Positions 29,107-37,905 are shown, numbered from the stretch's first letter. The stretch is DNA of 64,000 nucleotides from DAONJL01 sp035405645 [NCBI: bacterium] (GCA_035405645.1 DAONJL010000009.1:21245-85244); one strand, 5' to 3'. Translations and numbers: made by a program. The notes: a model not told the origin generated them from the letters alone.

Positions 29107-30378
29107 ATGCAAAGAATATTTTTTACTATATTTTTTTTAGTAAGTTTGAAACTTTTATTTGCTAATGATATTTCAGTTTTATCAAAAGCACAACAAAATT
29201 TTCTTAAAACAATGCAAGAAAAAATAGAAAGAAAAGATTATGAGAATGCAATAAAAGAATTAGAAAAAGAAATAAAATCAAATTCAGAAGCAAAAAATTA
29301 TTTCTCTTATTTTTTATTAGCAAATGCATATTATGGAAATAAAAATATTAATAAAGCACTTGAAAATTTTTTATTAGCTTCTAATTTTGATTCCTCTTCT
29401 TTAGCAATAAATTATAATATTGGTAAAATCTATTATGAAAAAAATGATTTTAAAAATGCAGAAAAATATTTTAAAACTGCAATGAATAATATCCAACAAC
29501 CAACAAAAGAATTATTTCAAATATTAGCCAATTGTTATATTATGCAAAATGATTTAATATTAGCAGAACAAATTATTAATAAAGCAATTTTTTATTTTCC
29601 TGATGAAATTCAATTTAGATTATTATTAGTTCAAATAAAAATTGCTCAAGAAGAGTATAATGAAGCAGAAGCATTATGTAAATCATTTCTTAAAATTTTT
29701 CCTTCTAATGATGATTTATATTTATATTTAGCAAAATTAAAAATAATAAATAAAAATTATGATGAAGCAATATCAGAATTAACAAAATTGACTTATTTAA
29801 CAAATCAAAAAAATGAAGCATTTAATTTATTAGCACAATTATATTCACAAAAAGGAATGTATAAAGAAACAATTCAATATTTAACAGAATTAAAAAAAAA
29901 TAAAACATTGACATCTGATGAATTATTTATTTTAGCAAAATCATATTATAATATTGGGAAGTATGCTGAGGCATTAAATTGCATTGAGAAAATATCAGAT
30001 AAATCAGAACAATATGAAATAAAAATTTTGAAATGTAAAATTTTATATGAAATTGGAAATTACAACGAAGCAATAAAAGAATTAGAAAAACTAAAGAATA
30101 AAATTACAAATAATGGCGAAATATATTTATTAAATGGTCTATGCTACATAAAAATTAATAATTATAATGCAGCAGAAAAAGAATTAGAAATTGCAAAATT
30201 ATATAACACAACAAGAGAAATTGCTTATGCAACACTTGGCGAAATAAAAATATATAAAGGCGAAATTAAAGAAGCAATAAATTTATATAATGAAGCATTA
30301 ACAATAAATCCAATAAATGAAAATTATCAAAAAATAATAAATACTTTATCAAATTGGGAACAAACAATAAAAAAATAA
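29107..30378 (+). CDS. Exported TPR-repeat protein
   Basis: 423 residues with a signal peptide (about 1-20, ending LLFA) and roughly ten tetratricopeptide units, e.g. KNINKALENFLLASNFD, KNDFKNAEKYFKTA, KGEIKEAINLYNEALTI. It is probably periplasmic and a scaffold; no enzyme domain is seen. It lies 12 bp after the SAM hydrolase gene. Confidence 0.85.
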   Translation: MQRIFFTIFFLVSLKLLFANDISVLSKAQQNFLKTMQEKIERKDYENAIKELEKEIKSNSEAKNYFSYFLLANAYYGNKNINKALENFLLASNFDSSSLAINYNIGKIYYEKNDFKNAEKYFKTAMNNIQQPTKELFQILANCYIMQNDLILAEQIINKAIFYFPDEIQFRLLLVQIKIAQEEYNEAEALCKSFLKIFPSNDDLYLYLAKLKIINKNYDEAISELTKLTYLTNQKNEAFNLLAQLYSQKGMYKETIQYLTELKKNKTLTSDELFILAKSYYNIGKYAEALNCIEKISDKSEQYEIKILKCKILYEIGNYNEAIKELEKLKNKITNNGEIYLLNGLCYIKINNYNAAEKELEIAKLYNTTREIAYATLGEIKIYKGEIKEAINLYNEALTINPINENYQKIINTLSNWEQTIKK

Positions 30379-30422
30379 TTTTTATACAAACTCCATAAAT
30401 AGAACATAATTATCTTCTTTAC

Positions 30423-30450
30423 TTGACTAAATAAAAAAATATAATATAAT
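30423..30450 (+). promoter_or_regulatory. Promoter of winged-helix regulator gene
   Basis: TTGACT (30423-30428), 16 bp, TATAAT (30445-30450). The start point should fall at about 30457, inside the adjoining palindrome. Confidence 0.65.
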
Positions 30451-30466
30451 GTTCAATATATGAACA
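30450..30466. promoter_or_regulatory. Operator-like palindrome over the transcription start
   Basis: TGTTCA (30450-30455) and TGAACA (30461-30466), separated by ATATA, form a perfect 6 bp inverted repeat. It directly abuts the -10 box and lies 35 bp before the regulator gene, the usual place for an autorepressor site. Confidence 0.55.
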
Positions 30467-30501
30467 CTAATTTTAAAATCTAAAAATTTTTCTAAAAAAT
30501 T

Positions 30502-31083
30502 ATGTCAATTGTAAACGAAAAAGAATATAAAATATTAGATATAATTGAAAAAGAAAAAAATGTTTCGCAAAGAAAAATTGCGAATAATTTAGGTATCTCG
30601 CTTGGCCTTGTTAATTTATTCCTTAAAAAATTAGTAAAAAAAGGTCTTATAAAAATACATAAAAGTTCAAGTAAAAAAAGTTTAAAATATTTACTTACAA
30701 AAGAGGGCTTTAAAGAGCGATTAAATTTTAATTTATATTATCTTAAAAAAAATATATATTATTTTTCAAATGCAAAAGAAGTTATTTTAAAAAAATTGAA
30801 TGAATTAAATAATGAAAATGAAATTAAAGATATTTTTATTTTTGGTATTGATGATTGGTCTGAAATTTTATTTCTTTGCGCTATAAATTTTAATTTTAAT
30901 ATTCTTGGATTTATAAATAATTCAAATGAGAACAATATAACTAATAAATTTGGTTTAAAAGTTTATGAACCTTCAGAATTGGTAGAAATAAAAAAACCAG
31001 TTCTCATTTTAGGTAGTATTGAAAAAAAAGAGATAATCCAAAAAAATTTTAATGATGTTTTTTTTAAAATTATTTATTTTTAG
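30502..31083 (+). CDS. Winged-helix transcriptional regulator with C-terminal Rossmann-like domain
   Basis: 193 residues. Residues 1-75 are a MarR/HTH_24-like winged helix (EYKILDIIEKEKNVSQRKIANNL, then the recognition helix SLGLVNLFLKKLVKKGLI). Residues about 100-193 contain alternating strands and helices (DIFIFGIDDWSEILF, VLILGSIEKKEII) like the nucleotide-binding half of sugar acyltransferase or CoA-binding proteins. That pairing is known in regulators near polysaccharide genes. It probably binds the palindrome at 30450 to repress itself (inference). Confidence 0.75.
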   Translation: MSIVNEKEYKILDIIEKEKNVSQRKIANNLGISLGLVNLFLKKLVKKGLIKIHKSSSKKSLKYLLTKEGFKERLNFNLYYLKKNIYYFSNAKEVILKKLNELNNENEIKDIFIFGIDDWSEILFLCAINFNFNILGFINNSNENNITNKFGLKVYEPSELVEIKKPVLILGSIEKKEIIQKNFNDVFFKIIYF

Positions 31084-31090
31084 TTTCTAT

Positions 31091-31118
31091 TTGACAAATT
31101 GCAAAATAATAATAATAA
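31091..31118 (+). promoter_or_regulatory. Promoter of FecR-like gene
   Basis: TTGACA (31091-31096), 16 bp, TAATAA (31113-31118). The ATG at 31130 is 11 bp after the -10 box, with no Shine-Dalgarno. The -10 box is embedded in an AAT repeat, so its register is uncertain. Confidence 0.45.
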
Positions 31119-31129
31119 TTAAATAATAA

Positions 31130-32350
31130 ATGATTAAGAAAATACTTAAAATTTATCTTATTGTCATTCTAATTATTATTGTTTTTTTGTTTGTTTATAA
31201 GGTTATTAGTGATTATCAAAAACTAAAAACAATAATTAAAAAAGGGATACAATATAAACCAATAAGTAGATATGTAGATTTAAAGGAAACAATCAAACTA
31301 CAAAACATTCAAGGAAGAGTATTATTAGTAAGTGATACAGGCTTAATAACAATAATTAAACAACCAATTGAAGTAAAAGAAGGTTCAATAATTGAAGTTG
31401 ATGGTAATAGTTCAGCAGAATGTTTATCACAAAATGGAATACTTTTATTAGAAGATAATACAAAAATAAAAGTAGCAAAAGTATTTGAAAAAACATTATT
31501 GGATTATAATGAAATAAAATTTGAATTAAAAGAAGGAAAAGTTACTGCAAATGTTTGGGGTTCATTAACAAAAAAATTAACATTTGAAATAAAAACACCA
31601 GTAGCAGTTGTAGGAGTGCGTGGCACAAAATTTCAAATCGTATCATTAAATAAAATCTCTACAATTAAATGTTTTGAAGGCACTATTTTTGTTTTTGATA
31701 ATAATAGAAATTTTTCTTTCTTAAAAGAAGGACAAATGACACAAATTATTGAAAATAATCAAAAAATTAAAATCGATACATTCGCTGTCGAAAATGAATA
31801 TATTAATTGGTTTGATGAAACAATGAAATATAAAGAAGAAAAAATTCGTTCTGAACGAGATTTGTTATTAAAAGAAGATGTATTATTATTAAAAAAAGTC
31901 CAGGAAGAACCAATAATAGAATATGAAAAAAATTATGAATTACAGGAATATATAAAAAAACAAGCACAGATGAGAATGGTTTCTGAAGAGACAAAACAAA
32001 ATAATGAAGAAAAGGTAGAAATCACAAATGAAGGGAAAAAAGAAGAAAGAGAGAAAATAGTTCCTTTAAAAGATGAGAAAGAAAAAGAAAAAACAGAATC
32101 AGTGAAAAAAGAAGAGACTGAACCTGAAAAAGCAAAAGGAAAAAAAGATTTAGAAGAATATGTTATAAATAAATATAAGAAACAATATGGAGCAGATTGG
32201 GAGAAAAAATACAATGCTGATAAAGAAGCAAACAAAGAGAAAAAAATAGATGATTTAATTAAAACAAAAGAAGCAGAGAGAGAATTTAAAAAGATAGAAA
32301 AACGATTTGATGTTGACCGAACAAAGCAAGTAAAAGATTATATACGATAA
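31130..32350 (+). CDS. Membrane-anchored FecR-domain protein
   Basis: 406 residues. TM helix at about 5-25, then a FecR domain (about 75-210): KEGSIIEVDGNSSAEC, LLLEDNTKIKV, and FEIKTPVAVVGVRGTKFQI, the VxTPxAxxGVRGTxF core. A long Lys/Glu-rich, helical tail (about 230-406) follows. FecR domains of this free-standing kind are common in spirochaete and deltaproteobacterial surface proteins. The target is unknown. Confidence 0.85.
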   Translation: MIKKILKIYLIVILIIIVFLFVYKVISDYQKLKTIIKKGIQYKPISRYVDLKETIKLQNIQGRVLLVSDTGLITIIKQPIEVKEGSIIEVDGNSSAECLSQNGILLLEDNTKIKVAKVFEKTLLDYNEIKFELKEGKVTANVWGSLTKKLTFEIKTPVAVVGVRGTKFQIVSLNKISTIKCFEGTIFVFDNNRNFSFLKEGQMTQIIENNQKIKIDTFAVENEYINWFDETMKYKEEKIRSERDLLLKEDVLLLKKVQEEPIIEYEKNYELQEYIKKQAQMRMVSEETKQNNEEKVEITNEGKKEEREKIVPLKDEKEKEKTESVKKEETEPEKAKGKKDLEEYVINKYKKQYGADWEKKYNADKEANKEKKIDDLIKTKEAEREFKKIEKRFDVDRTKQVKDYIR

Positions 32351-32361
32351 ATAATTCTGCA

Positions 32362-33297
32362 ATGATTAAAAATTTTATTAGACTGTTAAGTCCAGCAAAA
32401 GTTAATCTTTATTTAAAAATAATCAATAAACGAAAAGACAATTATCATAATATATTTTCTATTTTTCATACAATAAATTTATATGATGAAATATATATCA
32501 AAGAAAATAAATTTGATAAGTTTCAATTAAAAATTGTTGATGAATTATCAAAGAAATTAAGTAAAACAGAAAAAGAAAAATACAGTGAATTAATTAAATG
32601 TGATGAAAAGAATCTGATATTTAAAGCATTAAATAAAATGCGAACAAAATATAAGATAAATAAATTTTACGAAATAAAATTAATAAAACGAATACCAATC
32701 GGTGGTGGACTTGGTGGTGGCAGTAGTAATGCAGCACAAATAATTAAATTTATAAATAAATATGAAAAATTAAAATTAAGTTATAATGATATGATAAAAA
32801 TCTGCAGAGAAATAGGGGCTGATGTTCCATACTTTATTAAAGGTGGTTTAGCATTAGTTTCTGGTATTGGTGATAAAATAATAAATTACAATTTTAATTT
32901 AGACTTAAAAATATTATTAATCTATCCAAAGATAAATACCTCAACAAAAGCAGTATATGAAAATTTTAAATTTGACTTGACAAAGAAAAATAAGAAATAT
33001 AAAATAGAACGATTTATTAATAAAAAAGAAATATTAAATTTTTTAAAAGAAAAAAATTATAATAATGATTTAGAAAAAAGTTGTTTTGAATTATATCCAG
33101 AATTAAAAGAAATAAAAGAAACAATTATAAAGAATTATGATTATGAAAAAGTATTTTTAACAGGAAGCGGTTCGACAATGTGTGTAATATTAGATGAAAA
33201 GAGAAAGGAGAGTGATAGACAGTTAAAAACATTAAAAAAAGAATTTAAAGATTTGGTAATGTATGAAACCTTCACATCAAAGGTTTTAAAATTTTAA
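32362..33297 (+). CDS. ispE: 4-diphosphocytidyl-2-C-methyl-D-erythritol kinase
   Basis: 311 residues. SPAKVNLYLKI near the start, the GHMP ATP motif PIGGGLGGGSSNAA, then GADVPYFIKGG and FLTGSGSTMC. It phosphorylates CDP-ME in the MEP isoprenoid pathway. Slightly longer than usual because of Lys/Asn-rich insertions. Linkage to spoVG (20 bp downstream) is also seen in Firmicutes and some spirochaetes. Confidence 0.95.
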   Translation: MIKNFIRLLSPAKVNLYLKIINKRKDNYHNIFSIFHTINLYDEIYIKENKFDKFQLKIVDELSKKLSKTEKEKYSELIKCDEKNLIFKALNKMRTKYKINKFYEIKLIKRIPIGGGLGGGSSNAAQIIKFINKYEKLKLSYNDMIKICREIGADVPYFIKGGLALVSGIGDKIINYNFNLDLKILLIYPKINTSTKAVYENFKFDLTKKNKKYKIERFINKKEILNFLKEKNYNNDLEKSCFELYPELKEIKETIIKNYDYEKVFLTGSGSTMCVILDEKRKESDRQLKTLKKEFKDLVMYETFTSKVLKF

Positions 33298-33317
33298 ATT
33301 TTAGGAGGACAACTTTA

Positions 33318-33629
33318 ATGAATATCAGTGAGGTAAGAGTAAAAGCAGTTCAATCACGAAATGGCAAATTAAAAGGCTGGGCATCAGTAACATTTGATAA
33401 CGCATTTGTAATTCATAATATGAAAATAATAGAAGGTAAGAGTGGAAAATTTGTTGCTATGCCAAATCGAAAGACAAAAGAAGGCGGCTACAAAGATATT
33501 GCACATCCTATAAATAATGAAATGCGAAAATTAATTGAAACAAAAGTATTAGGTGAATATGAAAAAGTTGCAGCAAGCACAAGTAAGAGTGAAACAAAAA
33601 GTAGCGATACAGAAGTTCAACATTTATAA
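33318..33629 (+). CDS. spoVG: SpoVG family RNA/DNA-binding regulator
   Basis: 103 residues. EVRVKAVQSRNGKLKGWASV, FVIHNMKIIEGKSGKFVAM, and MPNRKTKEGGYKDIAHPI are diagnostic. SpoVG binds nucleic acid and is a broad regulator in Firmicutes and Borrelia. A perfect AGGAGG lies before the ATG. Ser/Thr-rich tail. Confidence 0.96.
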   Translation: MNISEVRVKAVQSRNGKLKGWASVTFDNAFVIHNMKIIEGKSGKFVAMPNRKTKEGGYKDIAHPINNEMRKLIETKVLGEYEKVAASTSKSETKSSDTEVQHL

Positions 33630-33652
33630 AAGTTAGTAAAATAAAATAAAGC

Positions 33653-33727
33653 TGGAGCGTAGCCAAACGGCAAGGCAGTGGACTTTGGCTCCACCATTTG
33701 CAGGTTCGAATCCTGCCGCTCCAGCCA
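33653..33727 (+). tRNA. tRNA-Gln (anticodon TTG), CCA encoded
   Basis: TGGAGCG pairs with CGCTCCA. The anticodon stem GTGGA/TCCAC holds loop CTTTGGC, giving TTG. T-loop GTTCGAATC, discriminator G, then CCA. Confidence 0.95.
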
Positions 33728-33746
33728 AATTTTTTTAAAAGAAAAT

Positions 33747-34745
33747 ATGGCAGAAATAAAAATAATTACTCATATTGATTTTGATGGAATATTTAGTGGT
33801 GCTATTTTATTAAATGAATTAAAACAAAAAAATATCAGTGCTGATTTAATTTTAGCCATTCCAAAATATTTAGATAAACCATTTCAGGAATTATCTTCAA
33901 GTTTTTCTAAAATCAAACAAATCTATATTGCTGACTTATCATTAAATGAAAATTTAATTGAACAAATCGAACCATCACTTGATACCTTGAAAAAACAAGG
34001 CACAGAGATATTCTGGTATGACCACCATCAATGGACACCATCAGCATTAGCAACTGCAAGAAAATATTGTTCTGAATTATTAGTTATAACAAAATACAAA
34101 ACAGCAGCAGAGTTAATGGTAGTAGAAAAACAATTTAATAATGAGTATTCAAAAAAACTTATAAGAACAATAAAAAGTCAATATGCAAACAAAGAAGAAG
34201 AAAAATGGGGCGAGGAATGGAAATATTTTTTAAATGCTATTGGTAATGAAAATATAAATTTTACTGATATAGAAAATGCAATAAAAAAATTAGCAGCAAA
34301 TAAGCAATTTAATTTTTTCGAAAAATTAAAAATTAAAAGGATAGCAAAATTAAAAGATAAAATATCAAATTTTATAAATAAAGAACATCGAATAGAAACA
34401 ACAGAAAAAAATCATAAATTTGTAATAGTAGATTTGCGTGAAGCAAAAAATATGAATCAAATGGTTAGTCGTGATATTGCGAATGCTAAAAATGTTGATT
34501 TTTATGTTTCTGTGCTGGATAATAATAGATTACAAATTGGTCGTGGTAAAAATTATAAACTAAATTTTAAACCATTATTAGAACTTAAAGAATATAAAGG
34601 TATAAAATATTCAATTAAAGGCCATAGTTATGTAGTTGCAGTTTATTTTACACCTGGTTTTTTTAGTATTTTAAAAAGCATTTTTACTGGCAAATTAAAT
34701 ACAGAAATTGAAACTATTATTGATTTATTAAAAGAAAGATATTAA
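33747..34745 (+). CDS. DHH-family phosphoesterase
   Basis: 332 residues from ATG 33747. An upstream in-frame ATG at 33678 lies inside tRNA-Gln and is rejected. Motifs: ITHIDFDGIFSGAIL near the start and WYDHHQW near residue 90, which define the DHH Mn-dependent phosphoesterase fold. The C-terminal DHHA1-like part has IGRGKNYKLNF and a GHSYV in place of GGGHPxAAG. It probably cleaves oligonucleotides or a cyclic dinucleotide, but which is not clear. Confidence 0.82.
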   Translation: MAEIKIITHIDFDGIFSGAILLNELKQKNISADLILAIPKYLDKPFQELSSSFSKIKQIYIADLSLNENLIEQIEPSLDTLKKQGTEIFWYDHHQWTPSALATARKYCSELLVITKYKTAAELMVVEKQFNNEYSKKLIRTIKSQYANKEEEKWGEEWKYFLNAIGNENINFTDIENAIKKLAANKQFNFFEKLKIKRIAKLKDKISNFINKEHRIETTEKNHKFVIVDLREAKNMNQMVSRDIANAKNVDFYVSVLDNNRLQIGRGKNYKLNFKPLLELKEYKGIKYSIKGHSYVVAVYFTPGFFSILKSIFTGKLNTEIETIIDLLKERY

Positions 34746-34778
34746 ACATAAACATACCATAAATTTTTTCTCGATTGT

Positions 34779-36773
34779 ATGAAGAAAATAATAATTTTTC
34801 TATCACTATTAATATTATTCAATTTTGCCTGTTCTAAAAAAGATGAGAATATAATCAGGTTTTTATTTACTGGCGCAATTTCAGGAAAAATAGAAGAATG
34901 CGAAGATTGTGGCTATAAACCAGTTGGTGGTTTTGGCAGAATTAAATCTTTTTTTGAGAAATTAACAATACCTGATAAAACAATTAAATTTGATTGTGGA
35001 AATATATTTAAAGATTATCAGGAAAATAAGCCTAATGATAATAATCTTAATCTAATAAAAAAATTTTTAAAAATTATAAATTATGATTTTTTTTCATTGG
35101 GAGTAAATGACAATCATAATGATTATCTTTCTTTAAATTCAGAAATATTATGTAGCAATATCATATTTAGAAATAATGAAAAGATAAAATCAGAAATTGA
35201 ATATAAATTTAAAATTCATAATAATGAAATAATTATCAGATTTTTTTCTATATTTGAAGATAATGATTTTGATACTAATTTTGAATATATAAAAAATAAA
35301 TTATTAGATAAAGAAAATAAAAAAAAAATAAATGTTTTAATTGCAGCAATAGATTATAAAAAGATAAAAAAAATTTCAGAAAATTGTCCAAATATTAATT
35401 TTATTATCTGGTCATATAAACATAATGCATTATTAAATGAACGAAAAATAAATAATTCAATTTTATTAAGTCCTGGCATATTAGGGGAAACAGGCGGTCA
35501 ACTTGATTTAATATTTGATGATAATGGTAAACTAATAAATTATAAAACTATATTGCATAGTTTATCAGCAGATGATTTTGAGTATGATAAGAGTATAGCA
35601 AAAATAATAAATGAAGAATATTTAAAAGCAAATCAAGAAATAGATAAGAATGCAATAAAAAATTTTTATCTTGAAAAAGAAGTAGTAATTTTATTTTTTA
35701 CAAGAATAGGTTGTAGGTGGTGTAAAAATGTAGATGAAATATTAAGAATAATAAAAAAAGAGAATCCAAAAATAAAAGTAGTAAAATTATATGAAAATTC
35801 AACAAATATTAAATATCATAAATACTTTTCCAAAAAATTTAATTTTGATGAAAAAGAAAGTCTGCTTGTTCCTTTATTAATTATTGGTGATGATTATTTA
35901 TTAAGTAATCAAATAAAAGTTCAGAGTATAATTGAGTTAATAAAAAAATATGCAAAAGAAGGCGCAAAATCACCACTTGAAAATATCAGTTCTGAAGAAT
36001 TAAAAACAATAACAAATGCCTTAATAAAAGAGTTTTCATTTTTCTCAATTTTTACAATTATTTTAGCAGGATTAATCGATGGCATAAATCCGTGCGCATT
36101 CGTTACAATTTTATTTCTGATATCAGTAATTTATTTCAAATTAAATGAAAGATTAAAAATTTTAGTTATTGGTTTTTCTTTTATTGCTGGTGTTTTTATT
36201 ATTTATTTTTTTATAGGACAAGGTATTTTGACTTTTATTTTTGATAATGATATTTATTATAAAATTTCTTTTATCTTAAATTTATCAATTGCAATTATTA
36301 CTTTTTCATTAGGTATTTTATCTTTTTATGATGCAATAAATATAAAAAAAAGCAGAAATAAAGTATTTTTACAATTGCCAATTTCATTAAAAAAATATTC
36401 ACATTATTTTATAAGAAATATTTTTACAAAAAAATTTTTAATACTATTCAGTTTTTTAACAGGATGTATTATATCTATTCTTGAATTTACCTGCACAGGA
36501 CAGGTTTATTTACCAACATTAATTTTTATCAGAGAAGAATTTGGCTTTTTAAGTTCTGCTACTCTTTTTTTATTTATATATAACCTGTTTTTTATTTTAC
36601 CACTTTTACTTATTCTTTTATTTGCATATTTTGGTTTTTCAAGTGAACAATTAAATAAATTTTTTTCCCGCCATCTTGTATTAATTAAAATATTAACAGG
36701 TATTTTCTTCTTTTTTATTGGAATTTATTTATTTTATAATGGGCTACCATTTTTATTGGATTTTTATTTTTAA
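34779..36773 (+). CDS. Lipoprotein fusion: UshA-like phosphatase fold, thioredoxin and CcdA/DsbD-like membrane domain
   Basis: 664 residues in one frame. A signal peptide ends at Cys18 (FNFAC). Residues 25-285 resemble the N-terminal fold of UshA-type metallophosphatases (PVGGFGRIKSFF, LGVNDNHND, LSPGILGETGGQLD), but the usual DxH and GD metal ligands are absent and a CEDC (41-44) is present. Residues 298-392 are a thioredoxin-like domain with CRWC at 312-315. Residues 420-664 are six or more membrane helices with INPCAF (Cys439) and FTCTGQVYLPTL (Cys572), the paired cysteines of CcdA/DsbD electron carriers. It probably brings cytoplasmic reducing power across the membrane to its own thioredoxin and to the N-terminal module (inference). 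Followed closely by a tRNA on the other strand. Confidence 0.85.
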   Translation: MKKIIIFLSLLILFNFACSKKDENIIRFLFTGAISGKIEECEDCGYKPVGGFGRIKSFFEKLTIPDKTIKFDCGNIFKDYQENKPNDNNLNLIKKFLKIINYDFFSLGVNDNHNDYLSLNSEILCSNIIFRNNEKIKSEIEYKFKIHNNEIIIRFFSIFEDNDFDTNFEYIKNKLLDKENKKKINVLIAAIDYKKIKKISENCPNINFIIWSYKHNALLNERKINNSILLSPGILGETGGQLDLIFDDNGKLINYKTILHSLSADDFEYDKSIAKIINEEYLKANQEIDKNAIKNFYLEKEVVILFFTRIGCRWCKNVDEILRIIKKENPKIKVVKLYENSTNIKYHKYFSKKFNFDEKESLLVPLLIIGDDYLLSNQIKVQSIIELIKKYAKEGAKSPLENISSEELKTITNALIKEFSFFSIFTIILAGLIDGINPCAFVTILFLISVIYFKLNERLKILVIGFSFIAGVFIIYFFIGQGILTFIFDNDIYYKISFILNLSIAIITFSLGILSFYDAINIKKSRNKVFLQLPISLKKYSHYFIRNIFTKKFLILFSFLTGCIISILEFTCTGQVYLPTLIFIREEFGFLSSATLFLFIYNLFFILPLLLILLFAYFGFSSEQLNKFFSRHLVLIKILTGIFFFFIGIYLFYNGLPFLLDFYF

Positions 36774-36788
36774 GGCTTTTAAAGAAAA

Positions 36789-36861
36789 TGGGCCCACGAG
36801 GATTTGAACCCCGGACCCGCCGGTTATGAGCCGGCTGCTCTGCCAACTGAGCTATGGGCCC
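36789..36861 (-). tRNA. tRNA with anticodon CAT (elongator Met or Ile2)
   Basis: On the minus strand GGGCCCA pairs with TGGGCCC. The anticodon stem GCCGG/CCGGC holds loop CTCATAA, giving CAT. T-loop GTTCAAATC, discriminator A, no encoded CCA. Elongator tRNA-Met and lysidine-modified tRNA-Ile cannot be told apart by eye. It borders the acquired patch to its right. Confidence 0.9.
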
Positions 36862-37130
36862 CTAAATAAAAATTTTCTATTAAATATATATTAAATTATT
36901 TTAATTGTCAAGAATAAATTATTAAAAAATCAGAAAATATCCCAGACATGGTATACCCCTTTGCAGGATTACGAATAGTAAGTAAAAAGAAATTAAAACA
37001 AATAAAAGAAATAATAAAAAGAAAAGGGAAAAAGAAATGAAAAAAAATAGTTATAAAAAATTAAAGGAACACATAAAACATTTTTCAAAAAATTATATTG
37101 GAATTTTCAGTAATAAAAAATGCAAAAAAC
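36862..37130. other. Intergenic stretch without a supported gene
   Basis: AT-rich spacer between the tRNA and the degraded small frame. Two tiny plus-strand frames, 36948-37040 (30 codons) and 37037-37141 (34 codons), overlap by ATGA, but they are Lys-rich, lack clear Shine-Dalgarno sites and show no known motif. Confidence 0.4.
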
Positions 37131-37365
37131 TTATGCAATGAATAATAAATATAGGACAAATAAAAAAATTTGAATTTGCGAAGTTTGCCTACCATTTTGC
37201 ACGCCATCTTTTATTGTTTCAGCCTCTATTTTTATTGATTTTAACATAGTTTTATTGATATTTTTTACTGGAAGTTCCGTTTGAACATGAACTCTTAATT
37301 CGCATAATAATAAAAAAAATAATATTGTAAAAGACGAAAAAATTATTTTCTTTTTTTGTTTTCAT
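37131..37365 (-). pseudogene. Possible frameshifted small exported protein
   Basis: From ATG 37365 the minus strand encodes MKTKK and then, after a one-base shift in a poly-A run, a frame that reads IIFSSFTILFFLLLCEL, a signal-peptide-like segment, then about 50 more residues to TAA at 37131-37133. Without the shift neither part makes sense. It starts 12 bp beyond the attC-like element, where the next cassette's gene would lie. No homologue is recognised. Confidence 0.3.
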
Positions 37366-37376
37366 TTTATGTTTTC

Positions 37377-37456
37377 CGATAACTGATTGCGGATAAAAGA
37401 AGTTGCCAAAGGCAATTTAGTCGGAGCGTAGCAAAGCCTTTTTTCCGCTGTTAGAC
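37377..37456 (-). repeat. attC-like recombination site downstream of hicA
   Basis: Read on the minus strand: R'' GTCTAAC (37456-37450, matches RYYYAAC), then AGCGGAAAAAAG, a central part containing the perfect hairpin TTGCC-TTT-GGCAA, then CTTTTATCCGC and R' GTTATCG (37383-37377). The inner arms are complementary (GCGGA/TCCGC with matching A/T runs). Order, 80 bp size and place just after the gene stop match integron attC sites. R' departs from GTTRRRY in its last three bases. Confidence 0.5.
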
Positions 37457-37474
37457 GATGTCGCGCTTTCTTTC

Positions 37475-37699
37475 TCATCTCATTGCAGACAAAAATTCTT
37501 CAATCGTTAAACCAGCACGAGCAATAAGGGTTCTCAGAGTTCCTCTCGCCACTTCACGATGATCAGGGACAGACAATGTAGCAATATGTCCTTACTTTAC
37601 AAGAATAATGTGACTACCTCGTTGCCTCGCTACTTTCCATCCCAGACATTCAAACACCTTTACAACTTCACGCCCACTTAAAAGTGGAAGTTTCTGCAT
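37475..37699 (-). pseudogene. hicA: hicA toxin with in-frame stop
   Basis: Minus strand, 74 codons plus stop. It begins MQKLPLLSGREVVKVFE, continues CLGWKVARQRGSHIILVK, then hits TAA at 37594-37592 (codon 36), and resumes in the same frame with GHIATLSVPDH and RGTLRTLIARAGLTIEEFL. HicA has Glu at the stop position (VKEGH), so one G-to-T change explains it. The catalytic His of GSH is upstream of the stop, but a 35-residue fragment cannot fold as the dsRBD-like mRNA interferase. The ATG shares a base with the hicB stop (TAATG). It is GC-richer than its surroundings. Confidence 0.88.
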
Positions 37700-37905
37700 T
37701 AAGCTAATACCTCCACTTCGCGTATACTAACGGTGAGGGGCATACCTCTTTCGGCACGCACCTCAAGACACTGCTTTATTGCGTCTTTGATATTCTCAAG
37801 TGCTTCTTGTTCGGTTTTGCCTTGGCTAACACATCCAGGAATAGAAGGACATTCTACTATAAACAACCCATCCTCATCTCGATCCATTGTTACGATGAAC
37901 TTCAT
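37699..37905 (-). CDS. hicB: HicB-family antitoxin
   Basis: 68 residues: MKFIVTMDRDEDGLFIVECP, then SIPGCVSQGKTEQEALENIK and AIKQCLEVRAERG. This is the short HicB form (partial RNase H fold without a DNA-binding tail). It neutralises HicA, which follows immediately and is broken here. AGGAGGAT precedes the ATG. Base composition is visibly richer in G+C than nearby genes, consistent with import. Confidence 0.93.
   Translation of the reverse strand: MKFIVTMDRDEDGLFIVECPSIPGCVSQGKTEQEALENIKDAIKQCLEVRAERGMPLTVSIREVEVLA

Noticed and set aside
33678-33746. 23-codon N-terminal extension of the DHH phosphoesterase
   Set aside because: It lies inside tRNA-Gln; ATG 33747 starts directly before the ITHIDFDG motif.
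36948-37141. Two tiny plus-strand frames overlapping by ATGA
   Set aside because: 30 and 34 codons, Lys-rich from base composition, no motif, poor ribosome-binding sites.
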